NCBI GenBank assembly: GCA_002427845.1
Contig: DIYZ01000120.1
Span: 1-10,499 of the forward strand
Length of the DNA: 10,499 nt
Reading direction: 5' to 3'
Source of the DNA: Chloracidobacterium sp. UBA6041
GTDB lineage: Bacteria > Acidobacteriota > Blastocatellia > Pyrinomonadales > Pyrinomonadaceae
Position numbers and translations under genes: made by a program. This document shows positions 1-7,860 of this stretch, piece after piece. The number at the start of each line of letters is the position of its first letter. Position 1 is the stretch's first letter. The notes beneath the pieces are model-generated. The model was not told the origin of the DNA and ran no database searches. It worked only from the letters and a program-made list of their open reading frames with translations.

Positions 1-39
1 TCAAGCCAAACTGCATCAGTACCAGATTTTTGAATCCAA

Positions 40-801
40 TTAGTTTGGCATCGCAAAGACGTCGTCGCCGATGGGATTATTGAGCTTGACGTCTTTGACT
101 TTGTATTCGGCAAAGAAGGCTCCCTGCGGCATCTCCAGCCGTTGCGTGAAGGCATACGATACCAACACGCCGTCGACATCCTTTTGCTTCGTGTTTTCGG
201 TTGCAAAGGTATAGCCGTTGAAAGGGATCACAAATTCCATCACCCGCCCGCTAGGCACATCAACGTAGAAGTCTGTTGCATTGCCGTCCGAATCTGCGAT
301 GCGGAATCCGCGTTGCTTTTTCTTGTCAGGGAGTGCGGTCACTGCGTAGCCCGCCTGATCGAATTTCGCCAGCAGCGGTAAACCAAATTTGCTTGCGGGC
401 GGCAGGTCGACGCCGGGTAGTGAACTGTACGATCGTTGCCCGTCGAAAATGGTTTTGAAACTCACGGCCGGACGGGCATCGATCTCGAGTCGAACCTTCT
501 CGCCGGCAATGACCAAAAGGAAAGCACCAGGGATTGACTGCGTTGAGTTTGGCGGATAGAGATCTACCGAGCCTCTGAGCACCATACTTTTGAGCGTCTT
601 AAACTTTTCTCCACCCTGCGCGGCCAGCGCGGCGCGCGCGAGATCCATGGGCGAAGAAGTCGCCGTGATCGCGACACTATTCGCCGGTGCGCTGGGAGTT
701 TCCGCGGCTTTCGCGGTGCTTTGCGCTTGTGCGTAGCTCGTCAACGAAACGCCCAGGACGAGGATGAGCGAGGACAGTGACGCCACAAAAATCTTCTTCA
801 T
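40..801 (-). CDS. Exported LolA-like (outer-membrane lipoprotein-sorting-like) protein
   Basis: This 253-aa protein begins with a signal peptide: MKK, a hydrophobic stretch at about residues 5-22, and a likely cut near SYAQA (about 22-26). A low-complexity Ala/Ser/Thr linker runs to about residue 50. The rest alternates short beta-strand segments around a single helix (DLARAALAAQGGEKFKTLKS), the pattern of LolA/LolB-like half-barrels that bind lipid acyl chains. It probably acts in the periplasm or at the outer membrane, but its ligand cannot be read from the sequence. The start is well supported: AAGGGA lies 7 nt before the ATG. It follows the TonB-dependent receptor after 94 bp with no strong terminator, so co-transcription is likely. 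Proteins of this type often follow Oar-like receptors in Acidobacteriota. The fold assignment is by pattern only, and a plain uncharacterised exported protein is the alternative. Confidence 0.72.
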   Translation of the reverse strand: MKKIFVASLSSLILVLGVSLTSYAQAQSTAKAAETPSAPANSVAITATSSPMDLARAALAAQGGEKFKTLKSMVLRGSVDLYPPNSTQSIPGAFLLVIAGEKVRLEIDARPAVSFKTIFDGQRSYSSLPGVDLPPASKFGLPLLAKFDQAGYAVTALPDKKKQRGFRIADSDGNATDFYVDVPSGRVMEFVIPFNGYTFATENTKQKDVDGVLVSYAFTQRLEMPQGAFFAEYKVKDVKLNNPIGDDVFAMPN

Positions 802-895
802 AAGATCATCCCTTCGCGATATTTTCCGAAGTTTAGAAATGAGCCAACCCGATTCGCGTCAGTCTCGATACTGCTTAATGGCTGAAGCGCGTGTC

Positions 896-3800
896 TTAGA
901 AATTAATGCGCACCTGGGCCGTGACCTTTCTGTTGCCGGCCCCGCTACCGCCACCGCCTCCGCCGCCACCGCCGCCCGGACCGAACCCGCCGAAGCCGCC
1001 ATTGAGCGCCAGGCTCTGACCAAAGAATGGCGAAGACAGATTGCCGACTGGATTCGCAAGGTTTACGTGATTGAACAGGTTTTGAAAGTTCAACGAAAAC
1101 TGCATGCTGTAGCGCTTTGCTTCCGCGCTGCCTCCGCCTGGTCCACCTACACCACCGCCAGGAATGCCGAGGCCACCACCGCCTCGACCGCCGCCGCCGC
1201 CTCGACCGCCACCACCGCCGCCAGCTCCGGGAATGCGCGGAGTGCCTGCGCCTTCTCCGCCGCCACCGCCACGTTGTCCTGCCTGACTTTGACCTGCCTG
1301 GCTATTCCGATTGGCTGCGGACGCTGAATGGATTGTGCCGAAGTTCCAGGTCTTGCTAATGCGCATATTGACGGAGAAGAATCCCGGCCCTGCACCGAAG
1401 TTGCGCGGAATCAGCGCCTCGCCCGGCGCCGGACGCAGGTTGAAGTTGCCATACCTGGTGCAGACGATATTTGCCGGCGGCGCATTGCAATCAACACCCG
1501 AAGGAGCGAAAGACGGACGCTCAGTAAACAACCGATCTCCATTCGTATCCTGTCCGGTGATGATATTGAAAGGCCGGCCCGAAGACGCAATGATGAATGG
1601 GTTCAGGCTGACCTGCCACCAGGGCAGATTAATTGTGCCCGCGAAAGTAAATCGGTGGCGCACGTCAAACGAAGCCCGGCCAAACTCGCCGGTTAGATCA
1701 TAGGAATTCGCCGGGAAAAGCGAACTGCCTTGCCCGTCTGTATCGTTGGTAGTCTTGCTCAGCACATAACTCGAGAAGAAAGTAAGAGACCGGCTGAATC
1801 TGTTATTGAAACCAATAAACAGTTGGTTCTGTTTGAACCGGCCGCTCGACTCGTATTGGTAAATCTCGCCGACGTCGCCAAAAGGTCGAGTGCCGCCGGT
1901 CCCGGGTATTGGCGCATTGATATCGCGCGCCCGGATTACATGCTGGATGCGAATCATGAACAAGCCGGCAAACATCGTGAACCGGTGAGGCAGTTGCCGC
2001 TCAACCTGTGTGCCGCCGAGATAAACAACCGGCGACTGAAGATCGTTAGCCACTCGCCACGTAATCTGCCGGTTGATGTTTGCGAGACTACTTAAGGTCG
2101 GCACATTGGGAAAAGTATCAAGCGGTGATGCCGTCGGCGGAACAAACTGGCCATTGGCGTTATACAGCGGAATCTCACTGACAAAGAACTGCTGCTGATT
2201 GACGCCGTTGAAGCGATTCGCTTGCAGCGTGTTGCCTTCGCCGAAGCGATTGTAGAAAACACCGCCGCCGCCGCGAATCACCATCTTCGGAGGCTTGGCG
2301 CTATTGGCAGCGCCCGGCGACCAGGCGACAGCGAGACGGGGCGCAAAATTAAGTATGCTGTGGATGTTCGTTTGGTTTTCGTAACGCAAGCCGTAACTGA
2401 ATGTCAGGTTAGGCCGCACGCGCCAATCGTCCTGAGCATAGATGCCAACGTCCACCTGCGAAACGGAGCCTTCCGGATTGCCGGATGAGATATTGAATTG
2501 TGAGGCGCCACCGCCACGTTGCCGAATTTCCAGAGGCGTTAGATGACGCGGATCCTGACTAAGCAACAGGGTCCTGCGATATCGCTCCAAACTGTTGACA
2601 AATACCGGTTGGCTGACAATTGGATCGTTGTTGGCGTCGAGAGTCGGGACAAGGCCACCTGTGAAAGTAAACGTGCCCCCAAAATTATTGGGATTGATAT
2701 CCGTAATGTGTACCCCACGCACGCGACCGCCAAACTTGAAAGCATGGGTTCCCTTCTGCCATGCCAAAAAGTTTTGCAGTTCCCAACGCTGGTCGGTATT
2801 TCTGGCGTCACCAACCTGGGATCCGCCGCGCGTGAAAGCACTGCTGACGTTGATCGTTGGTCTGCTGATGTCGCCGAGATTTTCCACACGCTGGCGCGTA
2901 AACTGGAATCTCGTCTCATTGATCATCGTCGCATTCAGCACTGCCGTTTCGGTGAGCTGAATGTTTTGTTGCGTAGAAGCAGTAGTAAAAGCGCGCTCCG
3001 GCAACGAGAAGCCGCCCACGCCGTTGTTCGCTGTAGTCGAATGATTGTAGCTGTAGCGCGCGATCAGGGTGTTATTCGCGTTGAGCTGATAATCGACGCG
3101 CGGGCTAAAGGTAATGTTTCGCTTCGGCACCACCACACCAAACCCTAGATCGATCGGGTTGAAATTTGCATCAAGCACAGTGGCCCGGACCAGCTCGTTG
3201 TCGTCGGTTTCGCGCCGCTCGAAATCAAAAAAGTATGATGCTTTCTTCTTTACCAGTGGGCCGCCGAGATTACCGCCATACTGCCTGACCTGATATGGCG
3301 CGCGCTTGGGCGAGCTGGTGGCAAATGGATTGCGAGAGTTGAGGCTTTCATCCTGAAAGTTGAAAAACGCGCTGCCCCGGAGTTTATCCGTGCCCGGGCG
3401 CGTCAAAATGTCAATTCGGCCGGATGGCTGATCGTTTTCCGCAGCAAAAGGATTCTGATTGATCCGAATCTCGCGGATAGACTCCTTGGGAGGCAAGCGG
3501 CCGCCGGAAAAACCGTCGACGAAGATCTGCCCACCGTTTGGCCCCATTGAAGGTCCTGCCAGCGCCTGCAATGCCGCCGCTAATTCATCCGGGTCATCAG
3601 GTAAGGCGTCGAGATCCTTGCCGGTGATCAGCGTCTGATTGGCATTACTTGTCGATTCCATACTTAATGGAGTTTCCGCCGCAATGGTGACCTTTTGCTC
3701 TTCGATCGTAACTTTGAGAGTAAGATCCAGTGATTGTCTCTGACCGGCGGTGACATTTACTTCCGTCGGGTCCGAAACAGCAAAGCCTGTCGCAGCCGCG

Positions 3801-4051
3801 CGCAATGAATACTTTCCTGGCGCCAGCCCGCTGAAGACGTATGCGCCTTCGTTATTGGTGGTCGTGGTTTTTTCCACACCGCTCGGGTCGGTGAGGGTCA
3901 CAGTGGCGCCGACAATTGTGGCGCCAAGCTCGTCATTGATTACACCGCGCAATGTTCCGCGTGCCTGTTGCGCCAACCCAATCACCGCTGACAATAAAAC
4001 GATCAAGCCGACGCCTAAACTGCGACGCACAAGACTTCTGGAAAGATTCAT
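896..4051 (-). CDS. Oar-like TonB-dependent receptor with N-terminal carboxypeptidase-regulatory domain
   Basis: This 1051-aa protein is an outer-membrane beta-barrel receptor. Residues 1-28 form a signal peptide (cut near GLAQQ). Residues 31-112 are a carboxypeptidase regulatory-like (CarboxypepD_reg) Ig-type domain, with GATVTLTDPSG, NNEGAYVFSGLAPGKYSL and AAATGF motifs. Residues 140-222 form the plug, including GGQIFVDGF and GRIDILTRPGTDKLRGSAF. The remainder is a barrel of many alternating strands ending in aromatic Phe (TAQVRINF), the usual C-terminal barrel signal. The architecture matches the Oar/SusC-like family enlarged in Acidobacteriota; substrates may be peptides, glycans or other large ligands. 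Two glycine-rich stretches (about 905-975 and 1015-1042) interrupt the last strands and look like surface loops. A weak ribosome site, TAAGG, sits 9 nt before the ATG. The gene lies 48 bp after the DUF5666 gene, so they are probably one operon. The substrate cannot be inferred. Confidence 0.9.
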   Translation of the reverse strand: MNLSRSLVRRSLGVGLIVLLSAVIGLAQQARGTLRGVINDELGATIVGATVTLTDPSGVEKTTTTNNEGAYVFSGLAPGKYSLRAAATGFAVSDPTEVNVTAGQRQSLDLTLKVTIEEQKVTIAAETPLSMESTSNANQTLITGKDLDALPDDPDELAAALQALAGPSMGPNGGQIFVDGFSGGRLPPKESIREIRINQNPFAAENDQPSGRIDILTRPGTDKLRGSAFFNFQDESLNSRNPFATSSPKRAPYQVRQYGGNLGGPLVKKKASYFFDFERRETDDNELVRATVLDANFNPIDLGFGVVVPKRNITFSPRVDYQLNANNTLIARYSYNHSTTANNGVGGFSLPERAFTTASTQQNIQLTETAVLNATMINETRFQFTRQRVENLGDISRPTINVSSAFTRGGSQVGDARNTDQRWELQNFLAWQKGTHAFKFGGRVRGVHITDINPNNFGGTFTFTGGLVPTLDANNDPIVSQPVFVNSLERYRRTLLLSQDPRHLTPLEIRQRGGGASQFNISSGNPEGSVSQVDVGIYAQDDWRVRPNLTFSYGLRYENQTNIHSILNFAPRLAVAWSPGAANSAKPPKMVIRGGGGVFYNRFGEGNTLQANRFNGVNQQQFFVSEIPLYNANGQFVPPTASPLDTFPNVPTLSSLANINRQITWRVANDLQSPVVYLGGTQVERQLPHRFTMFAGLFMIRIQHVIRARDINAPIPGTGGTRPFGDVGEIYQYESSGRFKQNQLFIGFNNRFSRSLTFFSSYVLSKTTNDTDGQGSSLFPANSYDLTGEFGRASFDVRHRFTFAGTINLPWWQVSLNPFIIASSGRPFNIITGQDTNGDRLFTERPSFAPSGVDCNAPPANIVCTRYGNFNLRPAPGEALIPRNFGAGPGFFSVNMRISKTWNFGTIHSASAANRNSQAGQSQAGQRGGGGGEGAGTPRIPGAGGGGGGRGGGGGRGGGGLGIPGGGVGGPGGGSAEAKRYSMQFSLNFQNLFNHVNLANPVGNLSSPFFGQSLALNGGFGGFGPGGGGGGGGGGSGAGNRKVTAQVRINF

Positions 4052-4099
4052 AATTAAGCCTTACTGTCCAAAATCTGAAAGTTGATTCTTGTTTCTTAG

Positions 4100-5347
4100 T
4101 TACGGCAAACCAATTCCGAATTGAATGCCGCTACCCAAGCCCGCCGCTGGATTCGGCGTAGCTGGCCCCGCTTGTTGTTGCCTCGCGGCCATCAGGTTGA
4201 GGAGCGTATCGGCGCCGGAAATAAGACTGATTGCAGTCAACCGCGTCGGCTCAGCACCTTTGGTACTGGAAACGATAATCGTGTCGCCTACTTTCACGTC
4301 GGCCAGGGAAATTGTAGGCAGCCGTTCGAGCATGTCCTGCACGTTCATACCGCCCCCGCCGCCGGTGCGCATGCCGCCGCCAGGTCCACCCCCAGGACCC
4401 TGACCGCCCGCACCGCCTGGCTGTCTGTTCCCCTGTCCATTTGCCGGAGCCTGACCGCCCGGAGCACCATTACCTCCGGGTCGCATCATCATTCCGCCGC
4501 CCATCGCACCTGCCGAGGGAAACTTTCTGAGCACCGCATCCTGCTTAACAACAATTGTTAAGGGCTGCTTGGTTTGCATGTCATTGATCTTCAACTCACC
4601 CGTGGCGGCGTCGACAGCAGTGACCACTCCCGCAACCGTCCGGAAAGATCCAGTCACGACTTTTTCGGCGGTAAACTTCGTGCCATCAGAGTTGCGCTCC
4701 CCCAACGCGCGAAGCTGATCGCCCAGCTTGAGTTCCTCAAACTTCGCTTGCTTTGCATCGGCAAACTTGATCGAGTCTGGCGCGTAACGGCGCACCTCCA
4801 CGTTGTCAGACACGGGAATGATTACGGATTGCATACCGGCCATGCCGCGGCTGGAAATAGTTATCTCTTTGGTTTCCGGTTTGAGGGCCGTAATGATCCC
4901 AAGGATTCCTCGTCTCTTCCATTCGGCTCGTTCCTGCTCCTGCTTCTTCGCGATGTCTACTTTGTTCATCACGATCAAAGCGGCCGCCGGGACCGACTTG
5001 CGATCATCGGCAACTTTTCCGCGCGCCCAAACACGATCACCTTCGCCAACATCAGAAAACGCGATCTTCGTGGCGTTCGTTAGCGTTTTCTCTCCCGGAG
5101 CCAGGCGCATGTAGATAGTCTTATCGCCCACCGCGACCGTGACCAGAGACCCGGCATCTGTTTTGATAATTATTTGCTTCCCGGCGGCGTCAATTACTTT
5201 GACTTCGCCGATCACACCGTTAGGCGTGATACCCGCGTCGCCAGCCGGCTGAGACGCGGATGTCGCGGGGGTCGTTTGGGCATAAGAATTAGAACCGGCA
5301 AGTACTAAAGCAAGTACAAGCGCGATTGCGAGAAACAGCGCTTTCAT
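4100..5347 (-). CDS. Secreted protein with three DUF5666-like repeats and a glycine-rich insert
   Basis: This 415-aa protein has a clear signal peptide (hydrophobic residues 4-18, likely cut after SYA at 23). Three similar beta-rich units follow at about 44-130, 147-232 and 238-378. Each opens with a G-x-[IV]-x-x-[IV] strand (GVIGEVKVID, GILGIITALK, AGVVTAVDA), continues with an I-x-I strand, and ends with a 'lxxGD' turn and a hydrophobic strand. This is the DUF5666 pattern. The third unit is interrupted at about 279-334 by a Gly/Met/Pro/Gln-rich tract. The start is unambiguous: AGGAGGAG immediately precedes the ATG at good spacing. It is the first gene of the probable DUF5666, receptor, LolA-like operon. 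A periplasmic or cell-surface location is expected. The molecular function of DUF5666 is not established and none is claimed here. Confidence 0.8.
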   Translation of the reverse strand: MKALFLAIALVLALVLAGSNSYAQTTPATSASQPAGDAGITPNGVIGEVKVIDAAGKQIIIKTDAGSLVTVAVGDKTIYMRLAPGEKTLTNATKIAFSDVGEGDRVWARGKVADDRKSVPAAALIVMNKVDIAKKQEQERAEWKRRGILGIITALKPETKEITISSRGMAGMQSVIIPVSDNVEVRRYAPDSIKFADAKQAKFEELKLGDQLRALGERNSDGTKFTAEKVVTGSFRTVAGVVTAVDAATGELKINDMQTKQPLTIVVKQDAVLRKFPSAGAMGGGMMMRPGGNGAPGGQAPANGQGNRQPGGAGGQGPGGGPGGGMRTGGGGGMNVQDMLERLPTISLADVKVGDTIIVSSTKGAEPTRLTAISLISGADTLLNLMAARQQQAGPATPNPAAGLGSGIQFGIGLP

Positions 5348-5360
5348 TACTCCTCCTGTT
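5336..5360 (-). promoter_or_regulatory. Strong Shine-Dalgarno site of the DUF5666 gene
   Basis: On the minus strand, AGGAGGAGT directly precedes the ATG at 5347. It is the best ribosome binding site in the window and fixes this start. It contrasts with the sigma-factor operon, where no comparable site is visible. Confidence 0.75.
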
Positions 5361-5640
5361 TGATTACTAAGACACCGTGAGCGGCCGCTTTGTTACAAAT
5401 TTTGGACCGTTGGGGCAAACGCTCCGGGCTATCCCAGTCTGTTACGCGTAAGATCCGAGGAATGTTCTAGTTAAGTTGCCTGCGCACCGATAGATGAGCG
5501 CACGCATCCTGCCACATTCACGCCGGGTGTTCGAAAAAGTTGCACAAATATCCCTGCCGGATTACACCGGAAGAGCTTTGGATGCGCGAAGAGTTTGATT
5601 CGTCTAAGTTTTTGAGGGCCTGCGGAAGGGAAAATCGAGG
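5348..5640. other. Intergenic region between the sigma operon and the receptor operon
   Basis: This 293-bp gap has no credible gene. A short minus-strand open frame in it overlaps the end of the upstream gene out of frame and has no family features. It contains the putative ECF promoter at 5442-5470 and the ribosome site next to 5347. A weaker look-alike (TGCAAC-N16-CGTG, 5544-5519) also lies here. No convincing intrinsic terminator was seen after the membrane protein gene. Confidence 0.5.
5442..5470 (-). promoter_or_regulatory. Putative ECF-type promoter of the DUF5666/TonB receptor operon
   Basis: On the minus strand, TAGAAC (5469-5464) is followed by 17 nt and then CGTAA (5446-5442). The AAC core at -35 and CGT core at -10 are typical of ECF sigma promoters. 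The spacing and -10 motif are the same as in the site upstream of the ECF sigma gene at 7861-7888. A start about 6-8 nt further on would give an untranslated leader of roughly 90 nt carrying the strong ribosome site of the DUF5666 gene. This is read by eye; activity is inferred. Confidence 0.4.
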
Positions 5641-6639
5641 CTAGAGTTCCTGCCTTTTCCAACCAACCCGGTACCTGGCCGTCAGGGCAAGGCCGAGACT
5701 GGTTACTAAAACGACCGCCACCACAACCGGCCAGATATACGGCAGCGACGAAAGCGCAATCCAAAAGATCGTACCCAATAACAGCGCCACCGATTCGGAG
5801 TTTTTAGCAAGCTTCAGATATTTGCGTTGCAACCAGCGTCCTGTGGCGGCATAGATAATCACGCGACCAAATAGCCAGGCTACCAAGATCAGCAGCGAGG
5901 CCAAAAGCCCAACAACGACGGCAATCATGTATGGCAGATATTGGAGTCCGAAGATAACACCAGGGCCAATTAACAAAGAGCCGACGACGCCGATAATCGC
6001 CACGCGCCCGAGCCTTAGTTGCAGGCGCGCGATGCCGCGGCTTATTGTGCCGGGCATTGCCGCGGTCAAAGCCAGGGACACAATGAACCAAAATAAAATT
6101 GCCAGAACTCGAAAGCCTATATAGCTAGCAGACCAGTGGGGCGCGAGCAGATCCTTCGGATTGCGCATCATGTTTCGCAGTTCCTGTTCGTAGCCGGCGT
6201 ACATGATTGTCACGGCGGCAGGATTGCGGTTCGGCACCGGATCAACATGCCTGTATGTGCCTCCGACGACCATCACGTCGCCTCCGATGCGCGCACCCTC
6301 GAGCTGGATAACCGAACCGCCAATTGCGGCGACGTCGCCTTCGACCACCCCCTGCACGATCACGTCGCCCCCCAACGCAATCGCACCGCCGGGAGCTTTG
6401 ACTGTCCCGTTGATTCTCAGTGATTGGCCCGCGCTGTAAGCCATCGCATCGCTGACACCTGTTACCACAAGAGGAGTATCACCGGGTGTTGGCTCATACC
6501 CAGATTGCGCTTGAATCGCTCCCAACATGCAGGCAATAGAAATCAGCAACCCGCAGAAGCGGCAGGAGGTTTGCAACCAAAGCAGATCGTGGCCTCGCTC
6601 AAGAACCGATTCATTCACCATTGCTGTGGATATGTTCAT
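5641..6639 (-). CDS. Membrane protein with bactofilin-like (polymer-forming) beta-helix domain
   Basis: This 332-aa protein appears to have an N-terminal hydrophobic signal or anchor (about 28-45, possible cut after IQA). A glycine-rich domain at about 55-145 has short repeating units such as GGDVIVQG, VEGDVAAIGGSV and IGGDVMVVGG. This is the pattern of the polymer-forming cytoskeletal (bactofilin/DUF583-like) right-handed beta-helix. The C-terminal half (about 170-325) has roughly five hydrophobic membrane segments and a short basic tail. Unlike classical bactofilins, which are cytosolic and small, this one is probably exported or membrane-displayed. It is the third gene after the ECF sigma factor and anti-sigma factor, 12 bp behind the latter, so it is probably part of that regulatory unit. 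No ribosome site is visible before the ATG, and a second ATG lies six codons on. Its exact role is unknown. Confidence 0.72.
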   Translation of the reverse strand: MNISTAMVNESVLERGHDLLWLQTSCRFCGLLISIACMLGAIQAQSGYEPTPGDTPLVVTGVSDAMAYSAGQSLRINGTVKAPGGAIALGGDVIVQGVVEGDVAAIGGSVIQLEGARIGGDVMVVGGTYRHVDPVPNRNPAAVTIMYAGYEQELRNMMRNPKDLLAPHWSASYIGFRVLAILFWFIVSLALTAAMPGTISRGIARLQLRLGRVAIIGVVGSLLIGPGVIFGLQYLPYMIAVVVGLLASLLILVAWLFGRVIIYAATGRWLQRKYLKLAKNSESVALLLGTIFWIALSSLPYIWPVVVAVVLVTSLGLALTARYRVGWKRQEL

Positions 6640-6651
6640 GCAAACGCGCGC

Positions 6652-7230
6652 TTATTCGATAAGGCGCGTTCGGTGGTAGCGTGATATCAAAAGCGAGAGC
6701 AGACCGACGGCGAGAGCGACCAGCAGAAGACCAACCAAACCGCCAAGACGTGAATCGACAAGGAGTGCGCGGCCGAGAACTCGCGAGATTACCGTAAACC
6801 CCGCTGCGGCATCGTAAATCGATTTCGCAAAGAACCCCAGGACTCCAAATGTCTTATCCGCTAATAAGCGCGCATTAAGGATAATGTTTTTGCTGGCAGT
6901 AACTCCCAGAAATGCAAAGGCCGCCAAGCCCAGAATGAGGCAATACCGCAAAGCCCTCTGGTGTTCAACGCGATCGCGCACACCCCGCATGTCGCTCTCG
7001 GCGTTAACCGCAACAACCTGGGCAAAGTTTGACGGAACCGAGGGATCGAAGGGGCTGGCTAGTGCGGAATCCAACTCACACATAAATAGTCGCTGTTCCT
7101 GCAATTCCGCGGCACAACGAGCGCACTGGCGGAAATGCTCTTCCAGATCTTCACGCACCGCGGAGTCGAGATCGCCTTCAATGTAGGCGGCAATCTTTTC
7201 CGTATCGCAAATTTGAGCGCGGTTAGACAT
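6652..7230 (-). CDS. Zinc-finger (zf-HC2) anti-sigma factor, membrane protein
   Basis: The N-terminus carries the zinc-binding anti-sigma signature: a Cys (ICDTEK), then about 23 residues later H-x3-C-x2-C (HFRQCARC). In ECF systems this cytosolic domain holds the cognate sigma factor inactive. Two hydrophobic segments follow, one around residues 93-112 and one near the C-terminus (LGGLVGLLLVALAVGLLSLL), placing it in the inner membrane with a region between them that may face the periplasm. The gene directly follows the sigma gene, the classic arrangement for a sigma/anti-sigma pair. The chosen start is the ATG at 7230; an in-frame TTG at 7239 would add three residues and lies almost on the sigma stop codon. 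Neither has a clear ribosome site, suggesting translational coupling. The pairing is inferred from domains and position. Confidence 0.88.
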   Translation of the reverse strand: MSNRAQICDTEKIAAYIEGDLDSAVREDLEEHFRQCARCAAELQEQRLFMCELDSALASPFDPSVPSNFAQVVAVNAESDMRGVRDRVEHQRALRYCLILGLAAFAFLGVTASKNIILNARLLADKTFGVLGFFAKSIYDAAAGFTVISRVLGRALLVDSRLGGLVGLLLVALAVGLLSLLISRYHRTRLIE

Positions 7231-7242
7231 GACTGACAAAAA

Positions 7243-7848
7243 CTAGATTCCGGTAATGCCTTTACTCAAGAATTGCTGTCTCATCATTTCGCGAGCGCGA
7301 AATAAACGATTCTTGACCGTTCCCAGCGGCAAGCCGGTGACCTCAACGATTTCTTCATAAGTAAGATCCTGCGAGTGGCGTAAGACTACCAACTCACGGT
7401 AAGCCGTCGGCAATGTGCGCACGACTGTTTCAATTTCCACTCGTCGCTCTTCCCGCTCACTCTGCTGTTCCGGGCTCAGACTATCGCTTTCAATGGGAAG
7501 ATCATAGTTGTCGGTTTCGGTTCCACTGATGAGGGAGCGTTCGCGGCCGGTGTTGCGGCGCAGGTGGTCGATAGCGGCGTTATGCGCAATCTTGTAAATC
7601 CAGGTAGAAAACTTAAACTCAGGACGATAGCGAGAAAGCGACCCATAGATCTTGATGAAGATCTCCTGAGTCAAATCCAGCGCAGCCTCGTAATCGCCCA
7701 CCATGCGATAAACGTAGGCGGAAATGGGGCGCTGGTAGCGTCTGACGAGTTCCTCGAATCCACCTTCGAAACCGCTGGCAGCGCTAGCCACCAGTTCGCG
7801 ATCAGCCGCTGAACTAAAACTCAAGATGGGGGTTGCAGATGTGCTCAT
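7243..7848 (-). CDS. ECF-family RNA polymerase sigma factor (SigW/RpoE-like)
   Basis: This 201-aa protein has only sigma regions 2 and 4, as in extracytoplasmic-function sigma factors. Region 2 spans about 22-98, with the core-binding motif DLTQEIFIKIY (58-68) and the -10-recognition helix STWIYKIAHNAAIDHLRR (81-98). An acidic linker follows (about 109-140). Region 4 (about 143-195) has the helix-turn-helix DLTYEEIVEVTGLPLGTVKN and the terminal RLFRAREMMR. The next gene is a zinc-finger anti-sigma factor. A SigW-like promoter motif (TGAAAC-N17-CGTAA) lies immediately upstream, suggesting autoregulation, and a matching site precedes the receptor operon. No ribosome site is visible before the ATG. 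If the motif is the true promoter, the untranslated leader would be only a few nucleotides. Region 2 homology begins near residue 16, so the ATG is a reasonable start. Confidence 0.94.
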   Translation of the reverse strand: MSTSATPILSFSSAADRELVASAASGFEGGFEELVRRYQRPISAYVYRMVGDYEAALDLTQEIFIKIYGSLSRYRPEFKFSTWIYKIAHNAAIDHLRRNTGRERSLISGTETDNYDLPIESDSLSPEQQSEREERRVEIETVVRTLPTAYRELVVLRHSQDLTYEEIVEVTGLPLGTVKNRLFRAREMMRQQFLSKGITGI

Positions 7849-7860
7849 AGTGCCCGGGTA

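Noticed and set aside
1130..1290. Mobile or structural DNA repeat in the GC-rich tract
   Set aside because: The periodicity follows glycine codons in frame with the receptor and needs no separate element.
764..1327. Plus-strand open frame rich in Ala/Thr
   Set aside because: It is the antisense shadow of the glycine-codon-rich end of the TonB receptor gene; composition and overlap explain it fully.
2543..3148. 201-aa plus-strand open frame
   Set aside because: It lies entirely antisense to the receptor's barrel region, with no recognisable domain or ribosome site.
5519..5544. Possible third ECF promoter, TGCAAC-N16-CGTG
   Set aside because: The -35 and -10 bases and the spacing differ from the two matching sites, and the position is farther from any start.
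5471..5764. 97-aa minus-strand open frame in the gap after the membrane protein gene
   Set aside because: It overlaps the 3' end of that gene in another frame and has no recognisable features.
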